From assembly GCA_021730785.1 (NCBI GenBank), contig JAKFWF010000042.1, forward strand, positions 62,001 through 126,000: a DNA stretch of 64,000 nt, written 5' to 3'. Positions 26,439 to 36,086 of the stretch are shown here, piece after piece; positions within the stretch are counted from its first letter, which is position 1; each line of letters opens with the position of its first letter. The notes beneath the pieces are model-generated. The model saw nothing but the letters and a program-made list of their open reading frames with translations, ran no database searches and had not been told where the DNA came from. Made by a program: the position numbers and the translations under genes. The stretch is from Hyphomicrobiaceae bacterium (GTDB taxonomy: Bacteria; Pseudomonadota; Alphaproteobacteria; Rhizobiales; Hyphomicrobiaceae).

Positions 26439-29400
26439 TCACCCCCCACCGACCGCCTCGCGCACCAGCCCGGCAGCAACCGTCAGCCGCGACACGGTGA
26501 TGTCGCTTGAGCCAGCGATTTCATCGAGGGTCGCCTTGGTTGGGCCGAGATGCTGGCCGTGGCTTGCAGCCCAGCCGGCGAACGTCGCGGCGCCACCGTT
26601 GGCGGTCTTCAAGACGTCGCGCGTCAGGCGGCGGGCGGCGCCGTCCAGCGCGCGAAGCGCCCCACTGATGGCAAGGCGGTCGTAGGGGTCGACGATCTTC
26701 AGGCGCCCTGCCCGCGTTTTGAGTTCGCCGATGCGCAGGTGTTCGGCCGCGGCAAAGCCGATCGTCGCAACCTCGGTCACCGGCCGGCCCGTGCTCGCAG
26801 CAAGCGCGGTCAGCGCTGGCACGGAGCCCAGCTGTTCGAGGATCGACAGTTTGGCTGCGAGCGGCGCTGGCACGCCGGCAGCCGTCATGCGGGCGGCCGT
26901 CTCGTGGTGCAGGGCGCGCTGCCGGGCGGTCAGCACCGTATCGATTGCACCATTCAGCGCTGCGACCGTCGCGGAATTGCGCGCCGTGGTGTCTTCGATG
27001 TTGTCGACTGCACCCGTCCGCAGCAGTTCGGCGGTCTGCTGCAGAATCGCGTCCTGCGTGCGGGCATAGAGGTCGAGCTGCAGCTGGCCGCCGATTTTGC
27101 CGCCGAGCCCATGCAATTCGACCCACGTCGGCGACAGGTCGAGAAAGCCGCGTACCGCCAGGAAGGCGCAGGCGATGTCGGTTGGCGACCGTCCCGTCTC
27201 ATCGGCCATCCGCTGCACGAAGGCCGGGCCGCCGCGGTTGATCAGGGCGTTGACGATGAAGGTTGCGATGATCTCGCGCCGCAGCGGGTGCGATTTCACA
27301 TCGTCGCCGAATCGCTCGCGCAGCGCCTTGGGGAAATAGCCGGCGAGGAACGGTGCGCAGGCGGGATTGTCGGGAACGCCACTCGCCAGCAGATCATGGT
27401 CGAGCGCGATTTTCGACAGGCTCAGCAGCAGGGCGAGTTCCGGCCGTGACAGGCCCTGTCCGATTGCCTCGCGGGTTCGCAGATCGGCGTTGCTTGGCAA
27501 CGCTTCGAGCTTGCGGCTGAGCAACCCGCGCTGCTCCAGATCCGACATCAGGCGAATATGGTCGCCGACCTCGCGCGCGGCCCGCCGTTCCGCCAGACTG
27601 AGGCTGAGTGACTGGTGGATGTTGTTGACGAGGCAGGCATTGGCCACATCGTCGGTCATGCTGGCAAGGAAGGCGCCGCGCTCCGCCGGCTGCAGCCGTC
27701 CGCCCGCTAAGGCCGAGGCGATCGCGATCTTGATGTTGACTTCCTGGTCGGACGAATTGACGCCGGCCGAATTGTCGATGAAGTCGGTGTTGATGCGGCC
27801 GCCACGGGCGGCAAACTCCATGCGGCCACGCTGGGTCGCGGCGAGGTTGGCGCCTTCGCCGATCACCTTGGCGCGTAGTTCGCTTGCTGCCACACGTATG
27901 GCGTCGTTCGCCCGGTCGCCGGCCTGTTCGTCGGTTTCGGTGCCGGCCCTGACGTAGGTGCCGATGCCGCCGAACCAGAGCAGGTCGGTCTCGCATTTCA
28001 GGATCGCGTTCATGAGATCAGCCGGCGTCATCGCCGCAGCCTCGACGCCAAGCAGCGTGCGGATCTCGGCGGACAGGGCGATCGACTTGGCCGAGCGCGA
28101 GAAGACGCCGCCGCCCTTCGAGATCCGGGCGCGGTCGTAGTCCTGCCAGCTCGACCGCGGCAGTTCGAACATGCGGCGGCGCTCGGCGAAGCTCAAAGCC
28201 ACGTCCGGGGTTGGATCGATGAAGATGTCGCGGTGGTCGAATGCCGCCACCAGCTGGATCACCGGTGACAGCAGCATGCCATTGCCGAACACGTCGCCCG
28301 ACATGTCGCCGACGCCGGTGACGCGGACTGGCGCCGTCTGGATGTCGACGTCCATTTCGCGGAAATGGCGCTTCACGCATTCCCAGGCGCCGCGCGCGGT
28401 GATCGCCATTTTCTTGTGGTCGTAGCCGGCCGAGCCGCCCGAGGCGAAAGCATCGCCCAGCCAGAATTTGCGCTCGATCGCCAGCGCGTTGGCGAAGTCG
28501 GAGAAGGTCGCCGTGCCCTTGTCGGCTGCGACCACCAGGTAGGGGTCGTCCGGCTCGTGACGCACGACGTTCGGCGGCGGTACGAGTTTGCCCTCGATGA
28601 GGTTGTCGGTAAGATCGAGGAGGGCCGAAATGAAGATGCGATAACTCGCGATGCCCTCCTGCATGATGTCGTCGCGGTTACCGGTGCGCGGCATCTGCTT
28701 GGGAAGAAATCCGCCCTTGGCGCCGGCCGGCACGATGACGGTGTTCTTCACCTGCTGGGCCTTGCACAGCCCGAGCACCTCGGTGCGGAAGTCCTGCGCG
28801 CGGTCGGACCAGCGGATGCCGCCACGGGCAATCGGTGCGAAGCGCAGGTGCACACCCTCGACGCGCGGGCTGTAGACCCAGATCTCGCGGAACGGACGCG
28901 GCTCGGGCGCGCCTTCGATGCGCTTCGAGTCGAGCTTGAAGCTGAGCGTCTGCGGGGGCTGGCCGGCCGGATCGGTCTGGTAGGCATTGGTGCGCACCGT
29001 GACCGAGATCAGGTTCAGGTAGGAGCGCAGAATGCGGTCTTCATCGAGGCTTTGCACGTTGGCGAGCGCGCTCTCGATCCGCACTTTGATCGCCGCCTCG
29101 CCGGCTTCGCGCACCGCCATGTCGGCCGTGCGAACGGGATCGAAGCGCAGGTGGAACAACTCTAGCAGGTCGCGCGCCATGCCGGCGTGCCGGTTCATCG
29201 TCTCGGCGATGTAGCGCAGCCCGAACGGCGAGCGCAGCTGGCGCATGTAGGCGGCATACGCGCGCAGGATCGAGACGTCGCGCCAGTCGGCGCCGGCCAG
29301 ACGTACCAGGATGTTGAAGGGATCGTTGTCGGCATCGCCGCGGTTGACGGCCAGGTAGCAGGCTTCCATCCGCGCACCTGCCTGGGTCAGATCGATCGGC

Positions 29401-31208
29401 GCGCCGTCGGCTGATTCGAGCATCATGTCGTGGAGGGCGACCTCGCGCACGCCGCCGCTGAACTCAGGGTGGATTCGATAGCTGCGTTCGTCGATCACCG
29501 AGAACCCGAGGTTTTCGAGCACGGGCACGCGGTCGGACAGCGGGATCGGCCGGTCGAACCGGTAGATGGCCGCCCGCACGCGCGCGAGCGGATCGCCAGC
29601 CTCGCGGTAGAAGTCGATCGCCACCGGCCGCTCGGGCGACAGCCGCTCGATGCGGGCGATGTCTTCGAGGGCACGGGCCGGGGCGAACGTCTCGGTGTAG
29701 CCCGGCGGAAAGGCGCGGGCATAATTCGCAGCCAGCGTCGCCTGCGCCGGACCAGCGGCCGTAACCGCCGATGCGAGCTGGTCGCCCCAGGTACGGGTCA
29801 CATCGGTGATGCGGCGCTCCAAGTCGACGACATCGACCTCGATCGCCGGGGTCTGGTCGCGCGTGACGACGAAATGGACGCGAACCAGCGGCCCTTCCGG
29901 AAAGAACGGCGTGAAGGCGGTGATCGCCCCCTGGTAGGCGTCCGCCAGCAGCTGACCGATCCGCTCGCGCACCGAGGTCGAATAGCGGTCGCGCTGGGCA
30001 TAGACCAGCACCGACACATAGCGGTCGAAGCGGTCGCGGCGGGCGAAAACGCGCACGCGCGGCCGCAGTTCGAGATCGACGATGCCGCGCGACCAGTCCT
30101 TCAGCTGCGCTTCGCCGATCTGGAACAGTTCGTCGCGCGGGAAGGTTTCAAGCACATTGACCAGCGCCTTGGCGGCATGGCTGCCGGGCGCGAAACCCGA
30201 CTCACCCACCACATGCTCGATCTTGTGCCGCACGAACGGGATCTGCCGGGCGGTCTCGGTGTAGACCTTGCTGGTGAACAGTCCGACGATTCGTAATTCG
30301 CCTGCCAGCCGGCCGTCCTTCGCGTAGGTCTTGAGGCCGATGTAATCCATGGTCACGCGCCGATGGATGCGGGACGTGATGTTCGACTTGGCGATGATCA
30401 GCGGGTTCGGGTTCAGCAGCACCCGCGCGATCTCGGGCGTCATCGCCAGTGGATCGCCATCGCGGCTGAGGACGTGCAAGGAGGGGTCGCGCAGAACGCC
30501 AAGGCCGGTGTTTTCAAGCGGCACCTGCTCCCCCGTCGCCGCGCCATTGACGAGCTTGTACTCGCGGCAGCCGAGAAACGTGAACTGGCCCTCGCGCAGC
30601 CAGCGGCAGAAGGCGAGCGTTTCAGCGAGCAGTCCCGGCGCAACCGGCGGTGGCTGGTCGGCCAGCGTCTGCATGGCCCGATCGAAGCGGGCGAGCATGG
30701 TCTGCCAGTCGGTGACCGCGAGGCGAACGTCGGCCAATGTTTGTTCGAGCGCGGCGGTGACCTGCCCGGCGGTTGCCTCGCTCATGTCGTCGAGCAGCAC
30801 CACGATCAGGCTTTCCTGCCGCCCGTCGCCCCAGTTCCGGTCGCCGACGCCGACGATCCTCTCGAGCGTGCCGTGCCGATCGCGCTCGACCTTCAGGATC
30901 GGATGGAACAGCAGGCGGGCGGGCAATCCGTGGGCCTGCAGTTCGCCGACCACGCTATCGACCAGAAACGGCATGTCGTCGTTGATGATTTCGAGGATCG
31001 CGACGGCGCTCGTGTCCATCCGGGCGTGACGGATGCGGACCTTGGGGCCCCCCGCAGGGCGGATCGCCGCCCAGCCGCAGGCCTCACGCGCCAGATCGAG
31101 CTTGAACGCACCAGTCAGTGCGCTTGCCCCATCGAGGGCCAAATCCGAGAATAGGAGCGTCTGAAGTTGTTGTGTAAACTCTTGTGCAGCGGGCAGATCT
31201 TGGGCCAC
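26439..31208 (-). CDS. gdhB: NAD-specific glutamate dehydrogenase, large type
   Basis: The enzyme oxidises glutamate to 2-oxoglutarate and ammonia with NAD+. It is a 180-kDa-class GDH of about 1,589 residues, with a long N-terminal half carrying ACT-like regulatory domains (DMPFLVDSVVGEL near the start). The catalytic domain contains RGGIRWSDRAQDFRTE and the lysine of PAGAKGGF (about residue 830), and a long C-terminal domain follows. The start is uncertain: GTG 31208 has GGAG about 10 bases upstream, and GTG 31238 is the alternative. In other bacteria this type is allosterically regulated. The gene diverges from the AhpD-like gene. Confidence 0.95.
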   Translation of the reverse strand: MAQDLPAAQEFTQQLQTLLFSDLALDGASALTGAFKLDLAREACGWAAIRPAGGPKVRIRHARMDTSAVAILEIINDDMPFLVDSVVGELQAHGLPARLLFHPILKVERDRHGTLERIVGVGDRNWGDGRQESLIVVLLDDMSEATAGQVTAALEQTLADVRLAVTDWQTMLARFDRAMQTLADQPPPVAPGLLAETLAFCRWLREGQFTFLGCREYKLVNGAATGEQVPLENTGLGVLRDPSLHVLSRDGDPLAMTPEIARVLLNPNPLIIAKSNITSRIHRRVTMDYIGLKTYAKDGRLAGELRIVGLFTSKVYTETARQIPFVRHKIEHVVGESGFAPGSHAAKALVNVLETFPRDELFQIGEAQLKDWSRGIVDLELRPRVRVFARRDRFDRYVSVLVYAQRDRYSTSVRERIGQLLADAYQGAITAFTPFFPEGPLVRVHFVVTRDQTPAIEVDVVDLERRITDVTRTWGDQLASAVTAAGPAQATLAANYARAFPPGYTETFAPARALEDIARIERLSPERPVAIDFYREAGDPLARVRAAIYRFDRPIPLSDRVPVLENLGFSVIDERSYRIHPEFSGGVREVALHDMMLESADGAPIDLTQAGARMEACYLAVNRGDADNDPFNILVRLAGADWRDVSILRAYAAYMRQLRSPFGLRYIAETMNRHAGMARDLLELFHLRFDPVRTADMAVREAGEAAIKVRIESALANVQSLDEDRILRSYLNLISVTVRTNAYQTDPAGQPPQTLSFKLDSKRIEGAPEPRPFREIWVYSPRVEGVHLRFAPIARGGIRWSDRAQDFRTEVLGLCKAQQVKNTVIVPAGAKGGFLPKQMPRTGNRDDIMQEGIASYRIFISALLDLTDNLIEGKLVPPPNVVRHEPDDPYLVVAADKGTATFSDFANALAIERKFWLGDAFASGGSAGYDHKKMAITARGAWECVKRHFREMDVDIQTAPVRVTGVGDMSGDVFGNGMLLSPVIQLVAAFDHRDIFIDPTPDVALSFAERRRMFELPRSSWQDYDRARISKGGGVFSRSAKSIALSAEIRTLLGVEAAAMTPADLMNAILKCETDLLWFGGIGTYVRAGTETDEQAGDRANDAIRVAASELRAKVIGEGANLAATQRGRMEFAARGGRINTDFIDNSAGVNSSDQEVNIKIAIASALAGGRLQPAERGAFLASMTDDVANACLVNNIHQSLSLSLAERRAAREVGDHIRLMSDLEQRGLLSRKLEALPSNADLRTREAIGQGLSRPELALLLSLSKIALDHDLLASGVPDNPACAPFLAGYFPKALRERFGDDVKSHPLRREIIATFIVNALINRGGPAFVQRMADETGRSPTDIACAFLAVRGFLDLSPTWVELHGLGGKIGGQLQLDLYARTQDAILQQTAELLRTGAVDNIEDTTARNSATVAALNGAIDTVLTARQRALHHETAARMTAAGVPAPLAAKLSILEQLGSVPALTALAASTGRPVTEVATIGFAAAEHLRIGELKTRAGRLKIVDPYDRLAISGALRALDGAARRLTRDVLKTANGGAATFAGWAASHGQHLGPTKATLDEIAGSSDITVSRLTVAAGLVREAVGGG

Positions 31209-31365
31209 AGGACCGCATCTCCGTTGTTGGTCTTGCACAAACCATCGCCGGGTGCAGGGTAAGGCGCGTCATGCCCCTTGACTACCCTTGCCGCCGCATC
31301 ATCAAGTTATCTTTACGGTTTGTCATGCACAGAGCCGACGAGCGCCAACACTGAGGAGAGCGACC

Positions 31366-31953
31366 ATGGGCAAGACTGGCCACGATGCAGCCACCGCGCT
31401 CGATCTTGGCCCGCAGGCGAAGCTCACGCCCGCGCTGCAGGCCTACTTCGACAAATGCCAGGAAAAACTCGGCTTCGTACCGAACGTGCTGCGTGCTTAC
31501 GCCTTCGATGCAGTGAAACTGCAGGCGTTTATCGACATGGTGGATGATCTGATGCTGGCCGACAGCAACCTCACCAAGCTCGAACGCGAAATGATCGCCG
31601 TGGCAGTCAGCGCGGTCAACCACTGCCACTATTGCCTGACCGCGCACGGCGCCGCCGTCCGGCAGCGGGCCAAGGACCCGATCATGGGCGAACTGATCGC
31701 CCAGAACTGGCGTGCGGGCAACCTGCCGGCCCGCCAGCAGGCGATGCTGTCGTTTGCCGAAAAGCTCACCCGCACCCCGGCAGCGATAGAAGAGGCCGAT
31801 CGCACGGCATTGCGGCAGGCTGGTTTTAACGATCGTGACATATGGGATATCGCGGCGACCGCGGCATTCTATAACATGTCGAACAGGCTGGCGGCGGCGA
31901 CCGACATGAAGCCGAACGAGGCTTACCACTTCATGGCCCGCACCAAGGGTTGA
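31366..31953 (+). CDS. AhpD-like carboxymuconolactone decarboxylase-family protein (peroxidase-related)
   Basis: The 195-residue protein carries the CMD-family redox motif, here NHCHYCLTAHG (CxxC plus following histidine, about residue 87), in a helical fold. Relatives act as alkylhydroperoxidase or thiol-redox proteins. Its length and LGFVPNVLRAY segment fit the peroxidase-related enzyme subgroup. GAGGAG lies 8 bases before the ATG. It is divergent from NAD-GDH. Confidence 0.85.
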   Translation: MGKTGHDAATALDLGPQAKLTPALQAYFDKCQEKLGFVPNVLRAYAFDAVKLQAFIDMVDDLMLADSNLTKLEREMIAVAVSAVNHCHYCLTAHGAAVRQRAKDPIMGELIAQNWRAGNLPARQQAMLSFAEKLTRTPAAIEEADRTALRQAGFNDRDIWDIAATAAFYNMSNRLAAATDMKPNEAYHFMARTKG

Positions 31954-31977
31954 AGTATTGCGAGTAACCGGGTTGTC

Positions 31978-33972
31978 ATGGAACGAGAGCTTGTCGCCCT
32001 GCTTGGAGCCGGCCTCACCGCGGTTGCGACCGGATTTGGCGTCAGTGTGCCGGTCGGCGCCATCGACCGTGGCTACCTGATCGCCGACGTCATGTCGCGC
32101 GAGGGGGGGCCGCGCATCAGTGCGACGCTGAACACGTTCGTGCAGAACCTCTGGCTCACCTGGGAAAATCTTGCCCACGGGCGCGCCGCGATCACGGTGC
32201 ATGCCGGCGCCTTGCCGGCGATCCTCGAACTGAACCGGCCGTCGCCAGCGATCTTCAGCGCCGCGCGGCAGCATCCCGACGGTGGTCGCCTGCTCGCCGT
32301 CGAGGTGATCGAGCGGGCTCGGCAAACGGGCGATATCCAGCGGGCAGAGCTCGACGAGGCAATCGCGTTCCAGCTGCTCGAAACACTGTTTCAGGTGATC
32401 CTTGCCGAGGGCGAGCGCCTGCCGGAGATGACGGCCGCGGTCAATCTGTGCTTGCAGGCCGGACTGTGGCGCGAGGGCCTGGCGGCGCAGATGCCGGTCG
32501 CGGCTGCTGCGCCGACGCCGGCTGCGGCCAATCCCGAACAGGGCTTGTCGGCCCTCACCCGGCGCGTGGCAGAGCCAGTGAAGGCGGCCGAACCGGTCGT
32601 CACTGCCGTACCGGCAGGTCCGACGGCCGCCGGAGTTGCCGCCCTGCTAGCGGTGATCGACGCCCAGGGCGCCCGCATCGCCGATCGGGAGGCAGCCATT
32701 GCCGACGCCAGCCGGTCGATGTCGGGGACGATCGCGCGCATGGTGACGCTGGCGCGGCAGTCGCAGGAGGCATCGCCACCACTGCTGGAGGGCGCGCGCC
32801 ATTTGGCCGATGGCGACTTCAAGGCGGCCGACAAGGCGTTCGGAGCCGCGCAGGAGCTGTTCGTGCGGCGCGCGCCGATGGACCTCTCGACGGCACGGCA
32901 GATGATGTATTGGGCCGCCGACGTGATCGCTGCCCGAGCTGAAGTGGAAACGCTGTGCCACGACTATCGCAAGGCGGCCCGGCACTATCGTGCGGCGTTG
33001 CGCTGCTTCAACCGCACGGATCTGGCGCCACAACTGCATTTCCTGAACCTGCACGCCCGCTGCCTGCTCGAGCACGACAAGATCCACAAGGACGACGCGG
33101 CCTTTGCCGAAGGCTTGAAATCGCTGGTCGAGGCCTGCGCGTTGCCGCCCTCCCAGGTCGATCCTCGGACGTGGGCGCACGCGAACCTGCGGCTGGCACA
33201 TTTACACATCGACTTGGCCAACCGGTCGGGCAACCCGCAGGATTTCCTGGCTGCCGGCCGGCATGCCGGTCAGGCGCTGCCGATCCTGCTGCAGCTGCAG
33301 CAGGTCGAGGACATCATCAGCGCTCACCTCGTGCAGGCGCAGGCCTTCTGGCGGGCCGGTGATGGCCCGGGCGATGCGACGCTGCTTGCGGGCAGTGTGG
33401 CAGCGTTCAAGGCAGCGCTCGACCTGATCGCACGTGAGAATGATCCGGTGCGCTGGGTCGACAGCACTGGCTTGCTGGGGCAGGTGCTGTTGCGCCTCGC
33501 GACGGTCAGGGGCGAGCCGAAGCTGCTGTCGGCGGCGATCGAGCAGTTGCGCGGAGCGGTGCAATACGCAACCACCTGCCGGGTGCCGTTTGCAGCCGTG
33601 ACGACCGACACGGCACTCGGCCGGGCGCTGTTGGCTGAGTATGCGGCCGGCGGCCAGCCCCTGCTGCTCGATCTGGCGGCCACCGCGTTCCGTCGCGCCA
33701 TCAAGGCCGCGAATGCCGAAAAAGCGTTCGCCAGGAAGGGCGAGCTTCAGCATGAGCTTGGCATGACGTTGTGGGCGATGGCCGAGCGCGCCAGTGATGC
33801 CTACAGCCTGAGTGCTGCCGAAGAGACCCTCGAGGCGGCCGTGGAAACGTTGAAGGTTGCCGGCCTTGCCAGTGCCGTCGCCTCGGCCCAGGCCGATCTT
33901 GGCCGCCTGCGCCAGACCACCGCCTACAGGCCAAACCGCATGGGCGCGCCATCGTCGATCCAGTATCTGTGA
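31978..33972 (+). CDS. Large TPR-type helical protein of unknown function
   Basis: This 664-residue protein is not assigned to a named family. The N-terminal 150 residues are mixed and hydrophobic in places (LLGAGLTAVATGFGVSV at residues 8-25, perhaps a membrane-attached helix). An Ala/Pro-rich linker (about 165-215) follows. From about residue 260 to 650 it is helical, with TPR-like pairs (such as RHYRAALRCFNR and AAFKAALDLIARE). TPR arrays usually hold protein partners. It lies 24 bases after the AhpD-like gene and may be co-transcribed; the start codon has no clear ribosome site. Confidence 0.65.
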   Translation: MERELVALLGAGLTAVATGFGVSVPVGAIDRGYLIADVMSREGGPRISATLNTFVQNLWLTWENLAHGRAAITVHAGALPAILELNRPSPAIFSAARQHPDGGRLLAVEVIERARQTGDIQRAELDEAIAFQLLETLFQVILAEGERLPEMTAAVNLCLQAGLWREGLAAQMPVAAAAPTPAAANPEQGLSALTRRVAEPVKAAEPVVTAVPAGPTAAGVAALLAVIDAQGARIADREAAIADASRSMSGTIARMVTLARQSQEASPPLLEGARHLADGDFKAADKAFGAAQELFVRRAPMDLSTARQMMYWAADVIAARAEVETLCHDYRKAARHYRAALRCFNRTDLAPQLHFLNLHARCLLEHDKIHKDDAAFAEGLKSLVEACALPPSQVDPRTWAHANLRLAHLHIDLANRSGNPQDFLAAGRHAGQALPILLQLQQVEDIISAHLVQAQAFWRAGDGPGDATLLAGSVAAFKAALDLIARENDPVRWVDSTGLLGQVLLRLATVRGEPKLLSAAIEQLRGAVQYATTCRVPFAAVTTDTALGRALLAEYAAGGQPLLLDLAATAFRRAIKAANAEKAFARKGELQHELGMTLWAMAERASDAYSLSAAEETLEAAVETLKVAGLASAVASAQADLGRLRQTTAYRPNRMGAPSSIQYL

Positions 33973-34166
33973 CAACATCTTGAGTAACGAAGTATCGCTG
34001 ATATTTACCAGTTCTTCTCAAAGTATATTCGAATGGTGCCGTACTTGCATTACTCTGAACCTGTCGGGAGTGTGCGTGAACAGCAGTTGCGGCGGGCGTC
34101 AGCCGGCTCAGGACTGGTTGCCAATCACGCTCCCCATTGGATTCATTGGCAAAGCACAGCGGGGCT

Positions 34167-34910
34167 ATGGAAATGCGTGCGTCTGTAATGCGTTTGGCCG
34201 GAATGGCTGCGGCAGGAATGATCATGATTGCGGCCGGTGCGGCCCAAGCCGGCGGATGCGCGTCAAGCGCCGAGTGCTACACCAAGGTCAGGCAGCCCGA
34301 CGTATACGCGACCGTCGCTCGACCGGTGGTGGTCAGCCCGGCCAGTTCGCAGCTGGTCCAGGAGCCGGCGATTGTCGCCACCCGACATGTCCGGGTCGAG
34401 GTCGCGCCCGGCCGCGTGCACGCCGTGCACCAGCCGGCGGTCTACTCGACTGTGACGCAGCAGGTGCTGGTGGCGCCGGCCCGCGTCACCTACGTCACCA
34501 CGCCCGCCGTCTTTCAGACGGTGCATGAAACGGTCATCGTCAAGCCGGCCGGCGTCGCCTGGCAGCGTGCGCATGATCATCACGGGCGGGAAACCCTGTG
34601 CAAGGTCCACACCCCTGCGGTGACACAGACGGTCGCGCGCCAGGTCATGGTGGCGCCGCCCAGCCGCGTGGCACAGACGATCCCGGCGGTCTACCAGCAG
34701 CAGACGCGCCATGTGCTGGTGCAGCCGGCCGCGACCCGACATGTCTACGAGCCACCGGTTCACCAGGTGGTGGCGCAGAACTACGTCGCCCGACCGGCCG
34801 TGAACCGCGTCGTCCATACGCCGGCCGTGCTGGGCGTCGAGCACCGTCGGGTGTTGGTCCAGCCGGGCCGCTACAGGTGGCAGCGCACTGGCGACGACCA
34901 CGAGTGGTGA
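34167..34910 (+). CDS. Secreted protein made of about eight PAVxxTVxxxVLVxP repeats
   Basis: This 247-residue protein starts with a signal peptide (hydrophobic Met/Ala-rich core, cleavage after AQA near residue 29). The mature protein is a series of about eight units of roughly 23 residues, each with a (Q/T)PAVY start, an alternating Val/Thr strand and VLVxPxR. Two units end in WQR followed by a His/Asp/Gly cluster. The composition is high in Val, His, Gln and Arg, with few acidic residues. It could be a beta-rich surface or periplasmic fibre or a metal-binding protein; no family is recognised. An alternative start is ATG 34173. Confidence 0.7.
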   Translation: MEMRASVMRLAGMAAAGMIMIAAGAAQAGGCASSAECYTKVRQPDVYATVARPVVVSPASSQLVQEPAIVATRHVRVEVAPGRVHAVHQPAVYSTVTQQVLVAPARVTYVTTPAVFQTVHETVIVKPAGVAWQRAHDHHGRETLCKVHTPAVTQTVARQVMVAPPSRVAQTIPAVYQQQTRHVLVQPAATRHVYEPPVHQVVAQNYVARPAVNRVVHTPAVLGVEHRRVLVQPGRYRWQRTGDDHEW

Positions 34911-35118
34911 GTGTCAGAAAATCTCATTCCACGCCGAATTGACACTACAGTTGGAACTTCTCCTTCATTTCGGGACGGCTTCGTGGCACACCTCGCTTGA
35001 GGCGCATCGCGGCCGGCTTTTCATCGCGGTTCGTCCTTGGGCCGCGCCATAATTCGTGCGTTACGCGCGGGTACGGTCGAAGCGTAGACAGGCTGTCACG
35101 GCGGGATCCTAGTATACC

Positions 35119-35976
35119 ATGCGTAACACGATAGCCGTTATGAATACCAAGGGCGGCGTCGGCAAGTCGACCGTGGTGCTGGCGCTCGCCGAAACCATGG
35201 CGGCGTTTCACGGCAAGAACGTGCTGGTGATCGATTCCGACAGCCAGGCCAGCGTCAGCTCGATGCTAATGACGCCGAACAATCTGCACAAGCTGCAATC
35301 CGAAGGCCTCACCCTCGTCGATTTCCTGATTTCGTCCGTGCTCAATAACACGCCGGCGGAATGGCCACGCTTCGTCGTGCGCGGCGTGTCCGACATCGAC
35401 GACGCGCGCTCGGTGTTCCTGATCCCGAGCGACATGCAGCTCACGCTGTTCGAGCGCGAGGTGTCGAAGGAGAGTTTGCACGGGCGTCTGCGCACCTCGA
35501 TTTCGACCTTGCTCTCCAACGTGCGCACCGTGTTCGATGTCGTCTTGCTCGATTGCCCGCCCGGTCTGTCGGTGTTGACGGAAAGCTGGCTGCGGGAAGC
35601 CGATTTTCATATCTCGCCGACCAAGGCCGACTATGTGTCGACCTGCGGCCTCGAGGTGTTCCGCCGCTTCAAGTCGCTGAACCCGGAGATGGGGTTTGCC
35701 CAGAACCTGGGTGTACTCATCAATATGAAAGACAACAACTCGCCGACCGACAACGAGTATCATCGCTGGCTCGCCGGCAATGCCGACAATTTCTGTTTCG
35801 AGCAATCGATCCCGCGGGCCGGCGCGTTGCAGGACGCCGCCCGCTTCCAGGTGCAGGATCGCTCCTACCAGGCCAAGTATCCGGGCGAAGCCGGCAAGGC
35901 GCTGAAGGCCGTGACGATCGAGATCCTGGAACGCATGGCGGCCGCCAATCGCGAAGTTGCAGCCAAGCGCGCCTGA
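35119..35976 (+). CDS. ParA-family ATPase without a ParB partner
   Basis: This 285-residue deviant Walker ATPase has KGGVGKST (about residues 11-18), IDSDSQAS (A') and VVLLDCPPGLS (Walker B region). Such proteins position chromosomes, plasmids or protein clusters on the nucleoid or membrane. There is no parB-like gene next to it, and the C terminus lacks a membrane-targeting helix I can identify. The core matches soluble ParA/Soj. The 208-base upstream gap holds no obvious gene. It may be an orphan ParA for placing a cellular complex rather than DNA segregation. Confidence 0.85.
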   Translation: MRNTIAVMNTKGGVGKSTVVLALAETMAAFHGKNVLVIDSDSQASVSSMLMTPNNLHKLQSEGLTLVDFLISSVLNNTPAEWPRFVVRGVSDIDDARSVFLIPSDMQLTLFEREVSKESLHGRLRTSISTLLSNVRTVFDVVLLDCPPGLSVLTESWLREADFHISPTKADYVSTCGLEVFRRFKSLNPEMGFAQNLGVLINMKDNNSPTDNEYHRWLAGNADNFCFEQSIPRAGALQDAARFQVQDRSYQAKYPGEAGKALKAVTIEILERMAAANREVAAKRA

Positions 35977-36086
35977 GATCGCGTCTGCGCGGCTGCGCCC
36001 GTCGTGCCGTGGCCCGATATCACGTGCTCGGCAAATGCGGTGCAAGGCTATTGCCCTGATGATGTGCCGCCCGTACCCTCGACCCC

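Noticed and set aside
35000-36000. Plasmid partition locus
   Set aside because: Only parA is present; no parB, parS-like repeats or replication gene was found nearby.
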